From positions 55,828,609 through 55,892,608 of the forward strand of contig CP136066.1 in assembly GCA_032622095.1 (NCBI GenBank): DNA of 64,000 nucleotides, written 5' to 3'. A program made the translations under genes and the position numbers. Under the pieces are notes generated by a model. It worked only from the letters and a program-made list of their open reading frames with translations. It had not been told where the DNA came from and made no database searches. Of this stretch, positions 38,815-51,181 are shown piece after piece. This DNA is from Siphonodentalium dalli (Eukaryota; Mollusca; Scaphopoda; Gadilida; Siphonodentaliidae). Position 1 is the first letter of the stretch. Each line of letters begins with the position of its first letter.

Positions 38815-39329
38815 TTATTATCCACCCCTTAACTAACACTATTTCCGATTGGGCAAAAGCCGCCACGTGATAATCCGGGAAAAAAGTCACATTGGACTCC
38901 CAAGTGTGCAATATCACTTTTTTTTATCGGGACTCTGTGACGTCACGAATTAACTCTATTGCGAAATGAATCGGTGAAATTGTGATGCGCGCGCAACACT
39001 TGTGGATTTAGCAGACGTTTCACTTCCGCATTGAGTTTTTTTCTTCACTTCTGTGTTTACTGTTCCAAATCATGCTTTCTGATGATCAAAATACAGGCTT
39101 TTATAGAGAATTAAGCGCCGGCAAATACCAAAAATAACCACAAAAGTTTTGTTCCCAAAATTTGGATAAACATACAGATGGATAATACAAATGTCATTAT
39201 ACAATGTTGAGTACAGTATGAGTTTTTCTTGTACTCGCCCAGGTTGTGGTGAAAAGCCCAATATGACTTTTCACCACAACCTGGACTCGTACAAGAAAAA
39301 CACATACTGTACACAACATAGTATAATAA
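38815..39329 (+). repeat. 0.5-kb palindrome-ended repeat family, copy A
   Basis: Starts TTATTATCCACCCCTTAAC and ends GTATAATAA, so its outer 7 bp are inverted copies. The last 130 bp (39197-39326) are a foldback. It contains TGACGTCACGAATTAACTC, in which TGACGTCA is a CRE-type palindrome. Copies B and C (47051-47606, 50658-51181) lie in the same orientation. Family unknown; a non-autonomous DNA element or Helitron-like element is possible. Confidence 0.8.
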
Positions 39330-39672
39330 CTTAGAAAAAAGGAGCTGGGTTTTAAGTGCTGTTCAAGTGCCTCCACGAAGAATAGATTTTGTCTTTCAAA
39401 ATACAATCGTGAAACAAATAAGATATTTCGCTGGCGTTTGAGTGTTAACATTTCATATGCATAACGATATTGGTATTCATATCAATGTCATGACAGACTC
39501 CCAACGAATCAGAGTATACGTGGGCAAGGCGGTCCAATGAGAGGGCGGATTGTCACTAATGGGTCGTGGGTCAATAATCAGCTGACTAACACTGCCACAG
39601 ACATCGCACACATTCATTGCGTTGTGGAATCAGCTACAACTAGATCTGTGCAGCGAAACAAGAAAATCGAAG

Positions 39673-39975
39673 ATGAACCCTTTATGCCTTCTTGTTACCT
39701 GTTCCCTTCTGGTCGGGGCATCCACTGCCAAGAAAACTAAACAGACAACGTTTGAAATCATTCCTGGTTGGACAGAAAATGGCTTCAACATCTCGCAGGC
39801 CGTTGGTGCGGGCGCAGTTTCCGAGACATCGTGTGCGACCAGATGCCTTCGACAAAATTGGTGCAGGACAGTAACATTCTTTGCGGAACTTGACACTGAC
39901 CAAAACTGTTTTCTTTCATGTGAGGCCGCGGGTGAACTCGAGGAGGATACCAGTGCCGTTCTCATGAGAAAGTCG
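39673..39975 (+). CDS. Exon 1 of a secreted PAN/apple-fibrinogen protein
   Basis: From the ATG, residues 1-19 are a classical signal peptide (hydrophobic LLVTCSLLVGA core, cleavage expected after STA). Residues about 26-101 look like a PAN/apple module with five cysteines (C54, C58, C64, C79, C83). An upstream ATG is absent in frame, and the frame before 39673 is not signal-like. The exon closes at AAGTCG followed by GTGAGT, a strong donor (GT at 39976-39977), in phase 0. The reading frame continues past it for 59 codons with no domain, so this is the likely exon end. Together with 56357-57003 it would make a lectin-like, extracellular fibrinogen-related protein, a type often tied to recognition of microbes or cell-surface sugars. 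The role here is inferred. Confidence 0.75.
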
Positions 39976-40702
39976 GTGAGTGTTTTTGGAAGGGAAGGGG
40001 TCTACGGATTGCATGACCTATGCTCTATTTTTTCTTTTTGCGAAATACAGCGAATCACAGGTTTCAGACTGAATACTTCTGAAAAAATAAGTCTGTCTTT
40101 TCCTTGGAAAATTCCACAATGGTTGGAAATTCTGAACAAAATCCACGGGTAAATGCACATATCATTACTTTAATAGTAATGAGCATTTAGTGGTGGATTT
40201 TGATAATAATTTGCAACAACTGCTGACAACTGTGGGAAATATCAATTGATATACTTGACGACGACGTCAGCTGCAACAAAAACGACTGTTTATTTTAAAA
40301 TTATGCCTACACAGATCACTAATTTGTTCAACTAAAAGAAGCAATTTGGACCAAATGTATTGTGTACTACAACTAGACCCCAATAGTCCTGAATATCAGT
40401 TAACAGAGAGGGTGAAGAATATATAGAATACAAGTCATGGTTATTTCACACTAATATGATACTTTTCACACATTGCTGAAATAATGTTCATAACGTAACA
40501 CATAAATATGTAAGAAATTTAATTACATCAACATACGTCATTTTGGCTAAGAAATAATCAAAAGTTTAACAATTCGATGGTATAAAAGGTGCGTGCGTAT
40601 CAGCGTCGTTGTTGACTAAAATGGCCATATGAATCCCGTGCAACATCAACTTTTCCGAAACTTCGAAAAAAGACGCCGAACACATCAATCACTGAGATCA
40701 CC

Positions 40703-40935
40703 GGCTAATGGGTCCCAAGATAGCACAGGGGACAATACACACACACACCCCCACACACACCCTCACACACACACACCCTCACACACACACATATCTCATA
40801 TATATATATATACACACCGGCTAATGGGTCCCAAGATAGCACATGGGACAATACACACACACACCCCCACACACACACCCTCACACACACCCCCACACAC
40901 ACCCTCACACACACACATATCTCATATATATATAC
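40703..40935 (+). repeat. Tandem duplication with (CA)n and (AT)n tracts
   Basis: CACCGGCTAATGGGTCCCAA, a CCCCACACACAC-type tract and CATATATCTCATATATATAC occur twice about 115 bp apart. Replication slippage or unequal exchange explains it. Confidence 0.9.
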
Positions 40936-41164
40936 ACCTGATTATACATGTTTATATATGCTTGTAAATAATCTTACATACACCAAAGCATATGAGAAAC
41001 CTTATGGGTGTATGACGATATATAGAGTATGAAACAGTTGAGGTTGTGCAGAGATGGGATGTTCGCCCAGCTCGTGGCATATACTGTGTTAAAATGTGCC
41101 GAAGGGTGATCGGCACTAATAGTCAGGAGGCAAGCACCCCAAAATTTGTTTTTGCTAAACATTT

Positions 41165-41280
41165 TTATTACCATATGCCAACATATCCTTGGTGGTAGAG
41201 TTTGGTCCGCTGATTTAAAAAAACATTGTTGGCAATTTTATAATCCCATGTTAGAGGTCAAATGTCAAGGTCATATGTAT
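41165..41280 (+). repeat. Dispersed repeat, inverted partner at 48270-48400
   Basis: ACATTGTTGGCAATTTT and GGTCAAATGTCAAGGTCA here correspond, in reverse complement, to CAACAATGATTTTATTT and TTGACCTTTGACCTTGAC near 48275-48325. Confidence 0.55.
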
Positions 41281-41699
41281 AGGCGCCTTTCTGTCCTAGC
41301 CTGAATTTTTCAACATATAGCATGATATATTTTTTTAGTAAGAGCTATTGAGGAATGATGTATTGTACCAATGACCAGTGAGGCATGGTAATCTGAATGC
41401 TGATGTGTCAATGTTCTTGTGTGGTTTCCTTAGCAACCGTTGCTATGAAATTGTTTTTCCATAGCAACCAGCCTCAAACGATCGTTTTTGATCCATGTTA
41501 TGGCATCTAATACTGGAAATATGCGAATAGTTATACTTTGTGATCATCTTGAGTGTGCGTGCATGAAAATACAAACATTTAGAGCACAACACGGTGAATA
41601 ATGTGGAGTGTACGGTATGGCCCAACATAGTAGGCCTATGCTGTTACAATATCAAATTGGCTGCAATTTGGCACTAAATGCCAATAGTGGGGGTCACTT

Positions 41700-42620
41700 A
41701 GGGGTTGAATCGCGACTTTAGTGACTAAAGCATGAAACTTTAACGATAATTTGCTTATTCATAGGGAAAACCTTTTGGAGGGGGTGCCCGGGCGGAGTCC
41801 TGTGTCGGGATAAAATCAGGTTTCCATGGCAACGGCATAAAATATTTGGAGAAAAATTGAAAAAGGCCAAACTTAAGAACCAACAAACCATGTGTTTGAA
41901 GAAATTGTGTTAACTTATAGTGCCAATAATGGTTCATCAAGCGGACTCAGTCACTTTGACATATATGGTCAAGGTCAATTGCTAAGGTCAAGGTCATTCG
42001 AAAAATGTGATATTTTGGTCTATTTTTTATAGTTGTTTCATATTTCGCTACCCCGGGTGCGTTATTCATAAAAGCAATCGCTACAAAAAGTAGGCCGCAA
42101 TCAGTGTTTAATTTGTTATATGATGCATTTGGCATAATACGGTCACTGTCACATGTGACAGCATTCAGTTGATACACAATCACATTTTAAGTACTTTTTA
42201 TAGTATTTGTGGCAGTACATAAGTCACGATACATTATCCTTAAGAGACCATCAGACCAAAATAAATATGATTTTGTAACTTTAGTAACTAAAGCATGAAC
42301 CTGCATCATATGTGTTGCTTAGTTTTAGTGGAAACTTTTTGGAGCTGGTGCCCAAGTGAGGGGTCATGTGTCAGTAAGCAATATGGTTTCCATGGCAACG
42401 GCATCAAATACAATGTATTTGGAGAAAAGTTGAAAAAGTCCACTGTTGGCAATCCGATTAGTCTTGTGTTTGAAAACATTATGTGAACTGATAGTACCAT
42501 TAATGGTCAATCAAACGCATTAGGCCATAGGACATATATGGTCACAGTCAATTGCTAAGGTCAAGGTCATTGGAAATTTGATATACCTTTTATAAACTTT
42601 CTCATATTCCACTACCACTA
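41700..42620 (+). repeat. Imperfect tandem duplication, about 540-bp unit
   Basis: Both halves contain TTTAGTGACTAAAGCATGAA-like sequence, CCATGGCAACGGCAT, a TTTGGAGAAAA segment and AATTGCTAAGGTCAAGGTCA. First half starts near 41710, second near 42275. Confidence 0.75.
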
Positions 42621-43279
42621 GCGCATGTTCAAATACCCAAGCAAGCCATGGTATGATGGGATCTGCTACTAAATGACAATGGGGTATAGCAAAACAGCTG
42701 CGACATCAGGCAGTGTGCAATATTGTGAATATATTGAGTGGCCTATGGCACCATGGATTGAGGGAATATGATGCTTTGAGGCTTAGGATTTGGTGAAAAG
42801 GCTGCTGGCGTAATGTGAGGCCGCAGCCGTATCTATTTATACAAGCTAGTCAATTAATGACTGTTGAGTCGCTCACACGAAATTCAATGCAAAGACTGAG
42901 AAGACTCTGACTCTGAAGATCTCGACAGTTAGTACATGTCGATATCAATTAAGAACAAGTAGTTCTAAACAGGGACGTCTTTAGAGGGTATCCATTGAGC
43001 AGTGGGGTGTCAACCTTGAAACTTTCAATTGCACGGCCGACCCCCCCCCCCAACATAGTCCACATGAGGTCCCCTCCAACTGAAACAAACACACTCCCAA
43101 GTTTATAAAATTCCATTTCTTACCCCCCTTACATTGGAAGTGATGCCTCCAACCTGACATGCCCCCTTTCTTTTTTAATGGCCGACCCCATTCAAACATA
43201 TTTGATTCCCAACTATTTATGGACCCTACACACCAAAGCGACATTGTTTGACTGGTCGGACCCATTATAAAAAATCTAA

Positions 43280-43880
43280 CCCAAGGACCTTCCAAACTAT
43301 ATATAGGTTAAAAAGGACTGATGGCTCTTTAAGATTAACCATTGAGGAAAATAGTTATGTCCCAGGCTCCGCCAGTATTGATACCCAATTTGAACCAATA
43401 ACCCCAAGACCTCCTTACCAAATATAAGCAGAATAGGCCTGATGGTTCTTGAGGTGTTTTATGAATTACTATAGAGGGAACGAGTTATGTCCCTGGGTCT
43501 ACCCTTATTTGACCTGGTGACCCTATTTGAACAAATCTGAATCACTGTCACACAATGACTCTCCATACCAAATATAAGCTGAATATAGGTCGATGGTTCT
43601 TGATAAGAAGACATTAAAAAATTTATTATGGATAGAAAAGTTTTTTCCTGGCTCCGCCCTTGTTGTATTCCTGTCACTCAATGACCATCCATACCAAATA
43701 TAAGCTAGATAGCCCCGATGGTTCTTGAGATGTTTTAAGAATTAATATGGACGGAAAAAGTTTGAACCCTTTTTGACCCGACGACCCAATTTGAACAAAT
43801 CAGAAACCCAGTCACCTGTGGACCATCCACAATATATATAACTCAATTCTGACTTGATATTCTTGAGAAGATATTGACGG
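43280..43880 (+). repeat. Diverged tandem repeats, about 120-190-bp units
   Basis: Repeating blocks ACCAAATATAAGCTGAAT, CGATGGTTCTTGA, GGAAAAAGTT and CCTGGCTCCGCC occur three to four times. No coding sequence. Confidence 0.75.
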
Positions 43881-45579
43881 GTGTGTAGTGGCGACTATTG
43901 CTACACTGGATACTTTGTCTCACGTGAGCTAAAAGCCACTACCCTCATCTAGTTTCTCATATGTAACGGCCCGATAACAGAGGAATTTATTTTTAATGGA
44001 ATGACTGTCAGATTCACACTTGAGAGCAAAATTTATATCTCTGAATATACCAATATTTATAATTTAGATTGAAACTAGTTAGTTATAATACACCATGCAA
44101 CATGGCTTTCACACACAGCAAATTTAATTCCAATTATAACTGCAATGCATTGTTTTGTTAACACTGGAGAATCATTGACATTGGAATATCATATGATGAA
44201 AACTGCTGGTTCTAGGGTGTGAGAAGGGATTTAGTTTTGCAAAGAGTAAAATCCAAGATGGCTGCCGGCAGCCATAATTTTGATCGAAAATCGTTCAAAT
44301 TAGACAGCTCTCATCTACACCCGGTGTACGTGCCAAACCATGCAGACTGAATGGGAAAGTCATTTTCGCGTATTATGATATGGGAATATGTTTGTTTCTC
44401 ATCGTAAAACAGACAACGTATGTATACGTCCACACGAAGCAGGAGTATTTACCCACCCACTGTCAGTTCTCCCAGATCAATCCATTTAATAATTTTTTGA
44501 TTTTTCTCACTCAAATTGTCGAGAACATCCATCCACTAGTATAGTTCCTGGCCTTCCAGGCTGCAAAAACAAATGCCGGTATATAGCTGAATCTGTCAAT
44601 GAAGCATAGGGTTGAACAGAATTTAAAAAATCAGTGTCATTACGCCCCCGGTGTATTATATCCTACAGTTTCTTGGTAAGCTATATGCGCATGTGGGTTT
44701 TATTTATAGAATTGGGCTTTTTGGGACGAATTAAAATTCGAACAGCGACCCAGAGGCCGAGTCCGGTAAAAGGTGTAGTTGGGAATTTCAATTTCGTTTA
44801 TTGTCGTTTACATTATTATTTCATGCATCGGGCGTCTCTCGAGACATGCTTGATTGACCCATGGTCTGTTATTCGGATGCCAAGAAGTGCAAGGCGATTA
44901 ATTCTAACGTGAATTCGTGCGTTAACCATTAGCGCGCTGTGCGTTATTTGTTTCTATTGCTTTTTAACATGTTTTGTTGCATTGTTATTTGAACATCCTT
45001 CGTTTATTTTCACGTGACATAAATCGGAATGCTATCTACTATTATATCACGGAGGGGATGTAGGTCCTATGGCGAGATGATCCGAGACTTTTGATAACTA
45101 TATGGGCGAATACATAGGCGAAGATATAGGCTTATTGGGATTTTGAAAGTTTTACGTCAATGAGATCTACCTGCGTGCTGCTAAACAATTTATCATTTAG
45201 AGTATTGAATACGTTGCTTTGACCGACGAGGATATCTTCAAACCTATCAACAAAACATTCTATTTAGCCATTTCTTCAAATAATTGGCACTGGAAGAAAA
45301 AAATTGCAAAGCGTCGTCAATATAAAATCCGCATTGACAGTGAAAATATAGTTTCCAAGTTTATCAAAATTTAACATATCTATTGTGACCCACTATATAA
45401 ATGAAGAATCGTATGCACAGCGGGTTATATGAAATATGTTGAGCGCATGTGCACTGCCTCTCAACAATGTCACAATAATCATGTTTTAACAGCCGCTTTG
45501 TTGTCTGATAAACAAATCCAAATACAAGTTCGCAACCAGTATACACATACGGAAGAAGTAGACAATTGTATAAATGTTG

Positions 45580-45925
45580 GCCAAGTATCAACAATGTGTC
45601 TATTGAACAGCCTCTATAAGATATCTCCACACACCTTTAAAAGATAACATCAATTTCCTCAGTAGTTCTGAACATGAATAGATATAATTTAAACATTATT
45701 ACATGAAGCACAATTCCGTGGAGTTGGTATGTAGATCGTATTTAAGAACGCACAATTTCAAAATTTGGTCCAATGATTTTTCACAGAGCTTTGCTGATTG
45801 TTCAACTTATACAATAATTCTCAGTTAACAAGTATCAACAATGTGTCTACTGAACAGCCTCCATCAGATATCTGAACACCACTTTGAAAAATAACGCCCA
45901 TTTGCTCAGTAGTTCTGAGCTTCTC
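45580..45925 (+). repeat. Two copies of a 95-bp segment about 245 bp apart
   Basis: CAAGTATCAACAATGTGTCT, GAACAGCCTC and CTCAGTAGTTCTGA occur at about 45583-45675 and again at about 45829-45922. Confidence 0.8.
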
Positions 45926-46259
45926 GTAAATATGTTCAAGTATGAACACAGCCAGGAGGTCGAAGACTTACACATACTCGAGCCAAAACGTCCGCTATTA
46001 AGAAGTCTGAACAAGGAAGTTCATAATATTGAAGCAAAATAATTGTTGCTTGATTTCTTGAAGCGACATTCAAATTGACGTACGTGATACTTGTGAAAAT
46101 GGGAGAGTCACTCGTTTCTATTCCCAAACGATTTCGTTAAACAACTGTGATTCAGACTCAAAGCACTCTTGTGTCGAAGTGCTCCAAACCTAATCATCAC
46201 GCCGGTGGTTGCACTTTCTTTGAATCATAGCACATATTTCCTATACAATGGAGATAATA

Positions 46260-46500
46260 GCTCGGTAGCGAGCTATATTTTGTGCCCCTCTCCTCATCCC
46301 TGACGGGGACGACGCCACAATGCAAAATATGTATCCCTAAACCACAGCATGATACTCTTACCTATACCACGGAGATGACCAAATATAAGTTTGGTAGAAA
46401 CCGCCAACAATAAAAGTGTGCATTAACTCTGAGGCAATTTTTACCACCGTCCCTGATTCGAGCGGTGCGCCATTTATGTATCTGTAAACGAAGTATTACA
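46260..46500 (-). repeat. Inverted copy of the 11.3-12.1 kb repeat unit
   Basis: TGTGCCCCTCTCC, CATCCCTGACGGGGACGA and TATTTGGTAGAAA-like segments match the reverse complement of the unit seen at 11335-12062 and 36297-36440. Confidence 0.5.
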
Positions 46501-47050
46501 ATTCTATGTACTAGAGACCTTTCTCAAAATCACGAATACGATTACGGATGGAAATATCACACCAGTATACGGCCAAAATTAGATTTTACGCACGGGGGTT
46601 TTTAGGTGAGACGTAATATGCCCCACTCAGTTAATTATGTGCAGATGTGTCAATAATTAGCTTAGGGACGCTCTAACATTCTCCGTTCTTACAGCATTAC
46701 CTGTTATCAATAAAATGATTCGGCTCCAAATGGCAGGAAAATCCAAATTTACCAACACTTTTTCCTATAAAATAGAGGTATGGTATGATGTGGCAATATT
46801 AACACAAACAATCTTGGCAAATAAGTTAGAACTTCGCCACATCGTTCGCCTGACCAAAATCGTTAATTTCTTGAAAAAGTGACTGGTGGGTATCTTTCAC
46901 CGTCGATTTGACAATAGCCACCACCAATTCCGATAGTTTTCACTATCAATTTCGTGAACAATATATGTTTCAACTTGTTCTACTGTGGGTAGGGGTACCC
47001 GACCACTTTTGGCGTTTGGTCGCTGCGCTATTTAGTCTCAGAATATTATA

Positions 47051-47606
47051 TTATTATCCATCCCTTAACTAACACCATTTCCGATTGGGCAAAAGCCGCC
47101 ACGTGATAGTCCTGGAAAAAGTCATATTGGACTACCGAAAGTCATATTGGACTCCCGACTCCCGACTTTTCATATTGGACTCCGTGACGTCACGAATTAA
47201 CTCTATTGCGAAATGAATCGGTGAAATTGTGATGCGCGCGCAACATTGATGGATTTTAGCAGACGTTTCACTTCCGGATTGAGTTTTTTCTCACTTCCGT
47301 GTTTACTTTTCCAAATCATGCTTTCTGATGATCAATATACGGTACAGGCTTTTATAGAGAATTAAGTGCCGACAAATACCAAAAATAACCACAAAAAGTT
47401 TTATTTCCAAAATTTGGATAAACATACAGATGGATAATAAAAATGTCATTATACAATGTTGTGTACAGTATGAGTTTTTGTTGTACTCGTCCAGGTTGTG
47501 GTGAAAAGTCATATTGGACTCGACACTGGCGTGTCCAATATGACTTTTCACCACAACGTGGACTCGTACAAGAAAAACACATTATGTACACAACATTGTA
47601 TAATAA
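47051..47606 (+). repeat. 0.5-kb palindrome-ended repeat family, copy B
   Basis: Same start (TTATTATCCATCCCTTAAC), CRE-type TGACGTCA and end as copy A. The terminal palindrome (47449-47603) is the longest of the three. It has an extra local duplication of GTCATATTGGACT near 47130-47160. Confidence 0.8.
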
Positions 47607-48439
47607 CTTTATAATATTACTCGACATAAGCCAGGGGCCCGTATATGTGCTTAGGGGTGACGCATATTGGGAGGGGGCCAAGTTACAAGCCCTTGTGGTT
47701 CATAGTTTGGGTTAATAAATATTTCAAAATTATTATGAATATAAATAAAGTTAATGTATTTCATCAATTATAACAGCATTATATGCATGCATGCGTGTAT
47801 TCATGTTTCCGAGTTTGCTGAATAAAATAATTTGTCCGCAATTTTGAAAGTTATTTAGAGTTCACGTGTTTTCACGAAAATAATAGTAAAAATAGGGAAA
47901 AACAACAGAACAGTTCTTATTCCAAAGTGTATAACTAAGAGAGGAAGAGAGAATGTATTCATTAATATATATGTTTTTGAAGCACATATGCCAAGTAACA
48001 ATTAAATTGTGAACAATATACAAAGTTTGGTATATTTGGCATAAAAATAAAATGATTAAAGTTAGAATTTGGTCTCGTTGCTATGGTAATTTTAATTGCA
48101 TAGCAACTGTGGTTATGGACAACACATTTGACAACCTAATCAACGTGAGAGGAATGGGAGGGAACCTTTAATGTGGACACAAAGTTTCTGGCGGTCTTTG
48201 CCCTTTCTCTCTAAAATGGTATAAAAAATGTGTTTTAGTCCAATTTATGCAAATTTGGCATATCTAATTTGAACTTGACCTTTGACCTTGACAGAGGTAA
48301 CTAGAAAATTGCCAACAATGATTTTATTTATCGGGGTATCCCATAGCACATTATTAATATTGTTGGCGTATGGTACTAAAAATGTTTAGCAAAAATTGTT
48401 CTAGCCATCATTTATCTGACCTGCCTCCTGACTATAATA

Positions 48440-48560
48440 CCATTACTTAAACTGTGTTTCTGAAAGACTGGCACACACCAGCAGTTTTGTTATCAGTTCA
48501 TTTTAGTGTTCATTGGAACGTAAACAAATATACTCCAACATAAATCATGGCAGATACGAA
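48440..48560 (+). repeat. Dispersed repeat related to 15660-15775
   Basis: Both contain a GTGTTT...TGAAAG segment, CTGGCAC, AGCAGTTT, TTCATTTTA or ACATTTTA, and AACGTAAACAA in the same order and orientation. Confidence 0.6.
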
Positions 48561-49324
48561 AACTAAACATAATTTAGAACGAGATTTCAAATCCTGTGTA
48601 CCCTTCAGCACCTTTTAAAAACATGTGTACACTTCAGAACTTTTTTTGGTGAGAGTGACCCTTTCAGCGACAACATATCGTTCATTTCAAAGTCAATAAT
48701 TATCGATATAAAACCCACATTTTGAAAAAAACAAAATATTCATGTATCGACAGATCTAATGTTAATCTCCCCAAATCGATCGCATATTTCAATCCATGTC
48801 GCCGCAATATTCCTACATTTAACATCTGAAAAGTAAACTCCCATGTTAAGCACGTATTGCTTTAATACTTTATTGTATTAAAGTGACGCGCTTGTTTGAA
48901 ACGGATATATATTTTAATGTATATTGTACTCGTTTTTGCGACACGACCCTCTGTTGTGAACTGGTTGACGTTGTTGCACTTGTTGATCGTATCGCCAGTC
49001 GCAACTTTATCATCTATATATATATTTTTTTTCTCCAATTTGTGAGTTGTTGAAACTCAATGGGTCACCATCAATACACATTAATTAATGAGCATCAAGT
49101 GCTACCCACAAGTAAGTATCCAGTTCAAAGTTTTAACACGAGACTCAATTGTGGGGAATGTGGGGATTTCAGAAATTAACGCTATATTCCGGTACCAAGG
49201 TTTCTCACAACTGGATATATATGTGTAATACGTGTTGTCACTGATTTCATATATAGTGGTACTCTGGACATATATTGTGTTACAGCCAATACGCCAAGGA
49301 TTTGATAGCAAACAATATGTAATC

Positions 49325-49735
49325 GGGGTTCACGATTGGATGGCTAGTGGCATCTAATGGCGAGCACGGGCGGCACGCGATGTTCGATTGAATATCATAA
49401 TGTAGGGTATCATATAATCCCATATCCCATAATATGTCAAATATAGCGAATTATCGAAATATGAAATACAACGAAAAAGCGAAATACAGCGAAATAGCGG
49501 AATAAAAATGCAGCGAAATAGAGCGAAATATAGAAGTAGGAAATTATTTTTATTAAGTAAATAATGGAGATATTTGAAGAAGTGTTTTTGACGAAATAAC
49601 GGAAATATTTGAAGAAGTAAAGGTACATTCTTTATAGAGTTATTACCCTTCAGATTAAATATTATAGTCAATCGAAACCACGCGTGCCTCCCGTGGTCGC
49701 GATTGTATGCCAATAGCCATCATATCGTGAACCCC
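49325..49735. mobile_element. MITE with about 75-bp inverted ends and an 11-bp target duplication
   Basis: Starts GGGGTTCACGATTGGATGGC; the right end is its reverse complement with scattered changes, extending about 75 bp inward. AATATGTAATC (49314-49324) and AATATGTTATC (49736-49746) flank it directly, differing at one base. Long inverted ends with a 9-11-bp duplication are typical of Mutator-like elements. The inside has GCGAAATA-type short repeats at 49440-49530 and no transposase. Confidence 0.7.
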
Positions 49736-50009
49736 AATATGTTATCTTTTGGTAGTCAAGCGTGTGCGTATTAGGTGTGTGTTACCTATAGTGTAGAGTT
49801 TAAAACGGGGATAATTTATTTTATTTCCCATTTATCATATTCCAGAATTTGCTTCGAACTATCGTACTGCGTCATACACAAAAGTAAAGCTTTAAAGATG
49901 TATTCAATATTCCAGACCTCCAGTCACAACAACAACATTCAAATGCTATTTCGACATTACTCTTCGCTTTGTTCCGCTGATAAAAAGCCGATGTGACACA
50001 AACAAGTCT

Positions 50010-50274
50010 TTAACTCTTTCCAAACCGAATGGATTCTACCATTCAGTTATCTTAGTATAAATTGGAATGGTATTTTTTCATGTGGATGGATCGATCAGGC
50101 AATACATACAGATGACATACATGTACATGCAGAATTAAACATATAATGCAAGAGAATGATTCATATTCATTGGTGGGAAATGTTCAGATGATAAGTTCGT
50201 TTGTTCAACTCATTATCTGAACATTTCCCAATGGGAACTACTCGTCAGTGAGTATTTAGTATAGAAAGGGTTAA
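50010..50274. mobile_element. TTAA-flanked MITE, 265 bp
   Basis: TTAACTCTTTCC on the left; GGAAAGGGTTAA-type sequence (TAGAAAGGGTTAA) on the right. It contains a strong hairpin at about 50178-50230 (GGGAAATGTTCAGATGATAA with its near reverse complement). Termini resemble the 10928 element (CCCTTTAC). Confidence 0.5.
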
Positions 50275-50657
50275 AATACCGAACATTGCTATTTCTCAAT
50301 TGAAAAATTAGTGCCATAACAAATGCTATCGAAGTCTTCTGAATCATCAAAACTATATGAAACGCGTGTGGACAGCTGTGTTGTTGACAGACAAACACTT
50401 GAGTTGATCTATCGCTGTGAAATCAAATATGCGTTATTGGAACTGCGGTTGTTTGTAGAAATCTTCCTTGTTGTTTACTTAGATATTTGGTGATTTACCC
50501 ATTTCATGTAGTAGAGGGAAAATGTATAATCTGAGCATTCTGAGCTTGTACAACTGTTTAACTTGATTGTTTCCAGATTTATGTGTGGATTATTGTGGGA
50601 AATAAGATAACAATAAGCAAAACGTCAAACAACAAAATTGGCTACATATTATTTTTT

Positions 50658-51181
50658 TTATTATCCACCCCTAACTAACACTATTTCTGATTGGGCAAAA
50701 GCCGCCACGTGATAATCCGGGAAAAAATAATATTGGACTCCCGAATGTCATATTGGACTCCCAAGTGTGCAATATGACTTTTTTATTGGGACTCTGTGAC
50801 GTCACGAATTAACTCTATGGCGAAATGAACCGATGAAATTTTGATGCGCGCGCAACACTGGTGGATTTAGCAGACGTTTCACTTCCGCATTGAGTTTTTT
50901 TCCACTTCCGTGTTTACTGTTCCAAATCATGCTTTCTGATGATCAAAATACAGGCTTTTACAGAGAACTAAGTGCCGACAAATACCAAAAATAACCACAA
51001 AAGTTTTATTACTAAAATTTGGATAAACATACAGATGGATAATAAAAATGTCATTATACAATGTTGTGGACAGTATGAGTCATATTGGACTCGACACAGC
51101 GTGTCTCGTCCAATACGACTTTTCATCACAACCTGGACTCGTACAAGAAAAACACATACTGTACACAACATTGTATAATAA
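50658..51181 (+). repeat. 0.5-kb palindrome-ended repeat family, copy C
   Basis: Same architecture as copies A and B: TTATTATCCACCCC start, CRE-type TGACGTCA, and terminal palindrome 51054-51178. Confidence 0.8.

Noticed and set aside
39630-39965. 111-codon minus-strand frame opposite the PAN exon
   Set aside because: It is the antisense shadow of the signal-peptide and PAN exon.
40629-40967. 112-codon Thr/His/Pro-rich frame
   Set aside because: It is the translation of a (CA)n microsatellite and its duplication.
49354-49713. 119-codon Phe/Tyr-rich minus-strand frame
   Set aside because: It lies wholly inside the Mutator-like MITE and reflects its GCGAAATA repeats.
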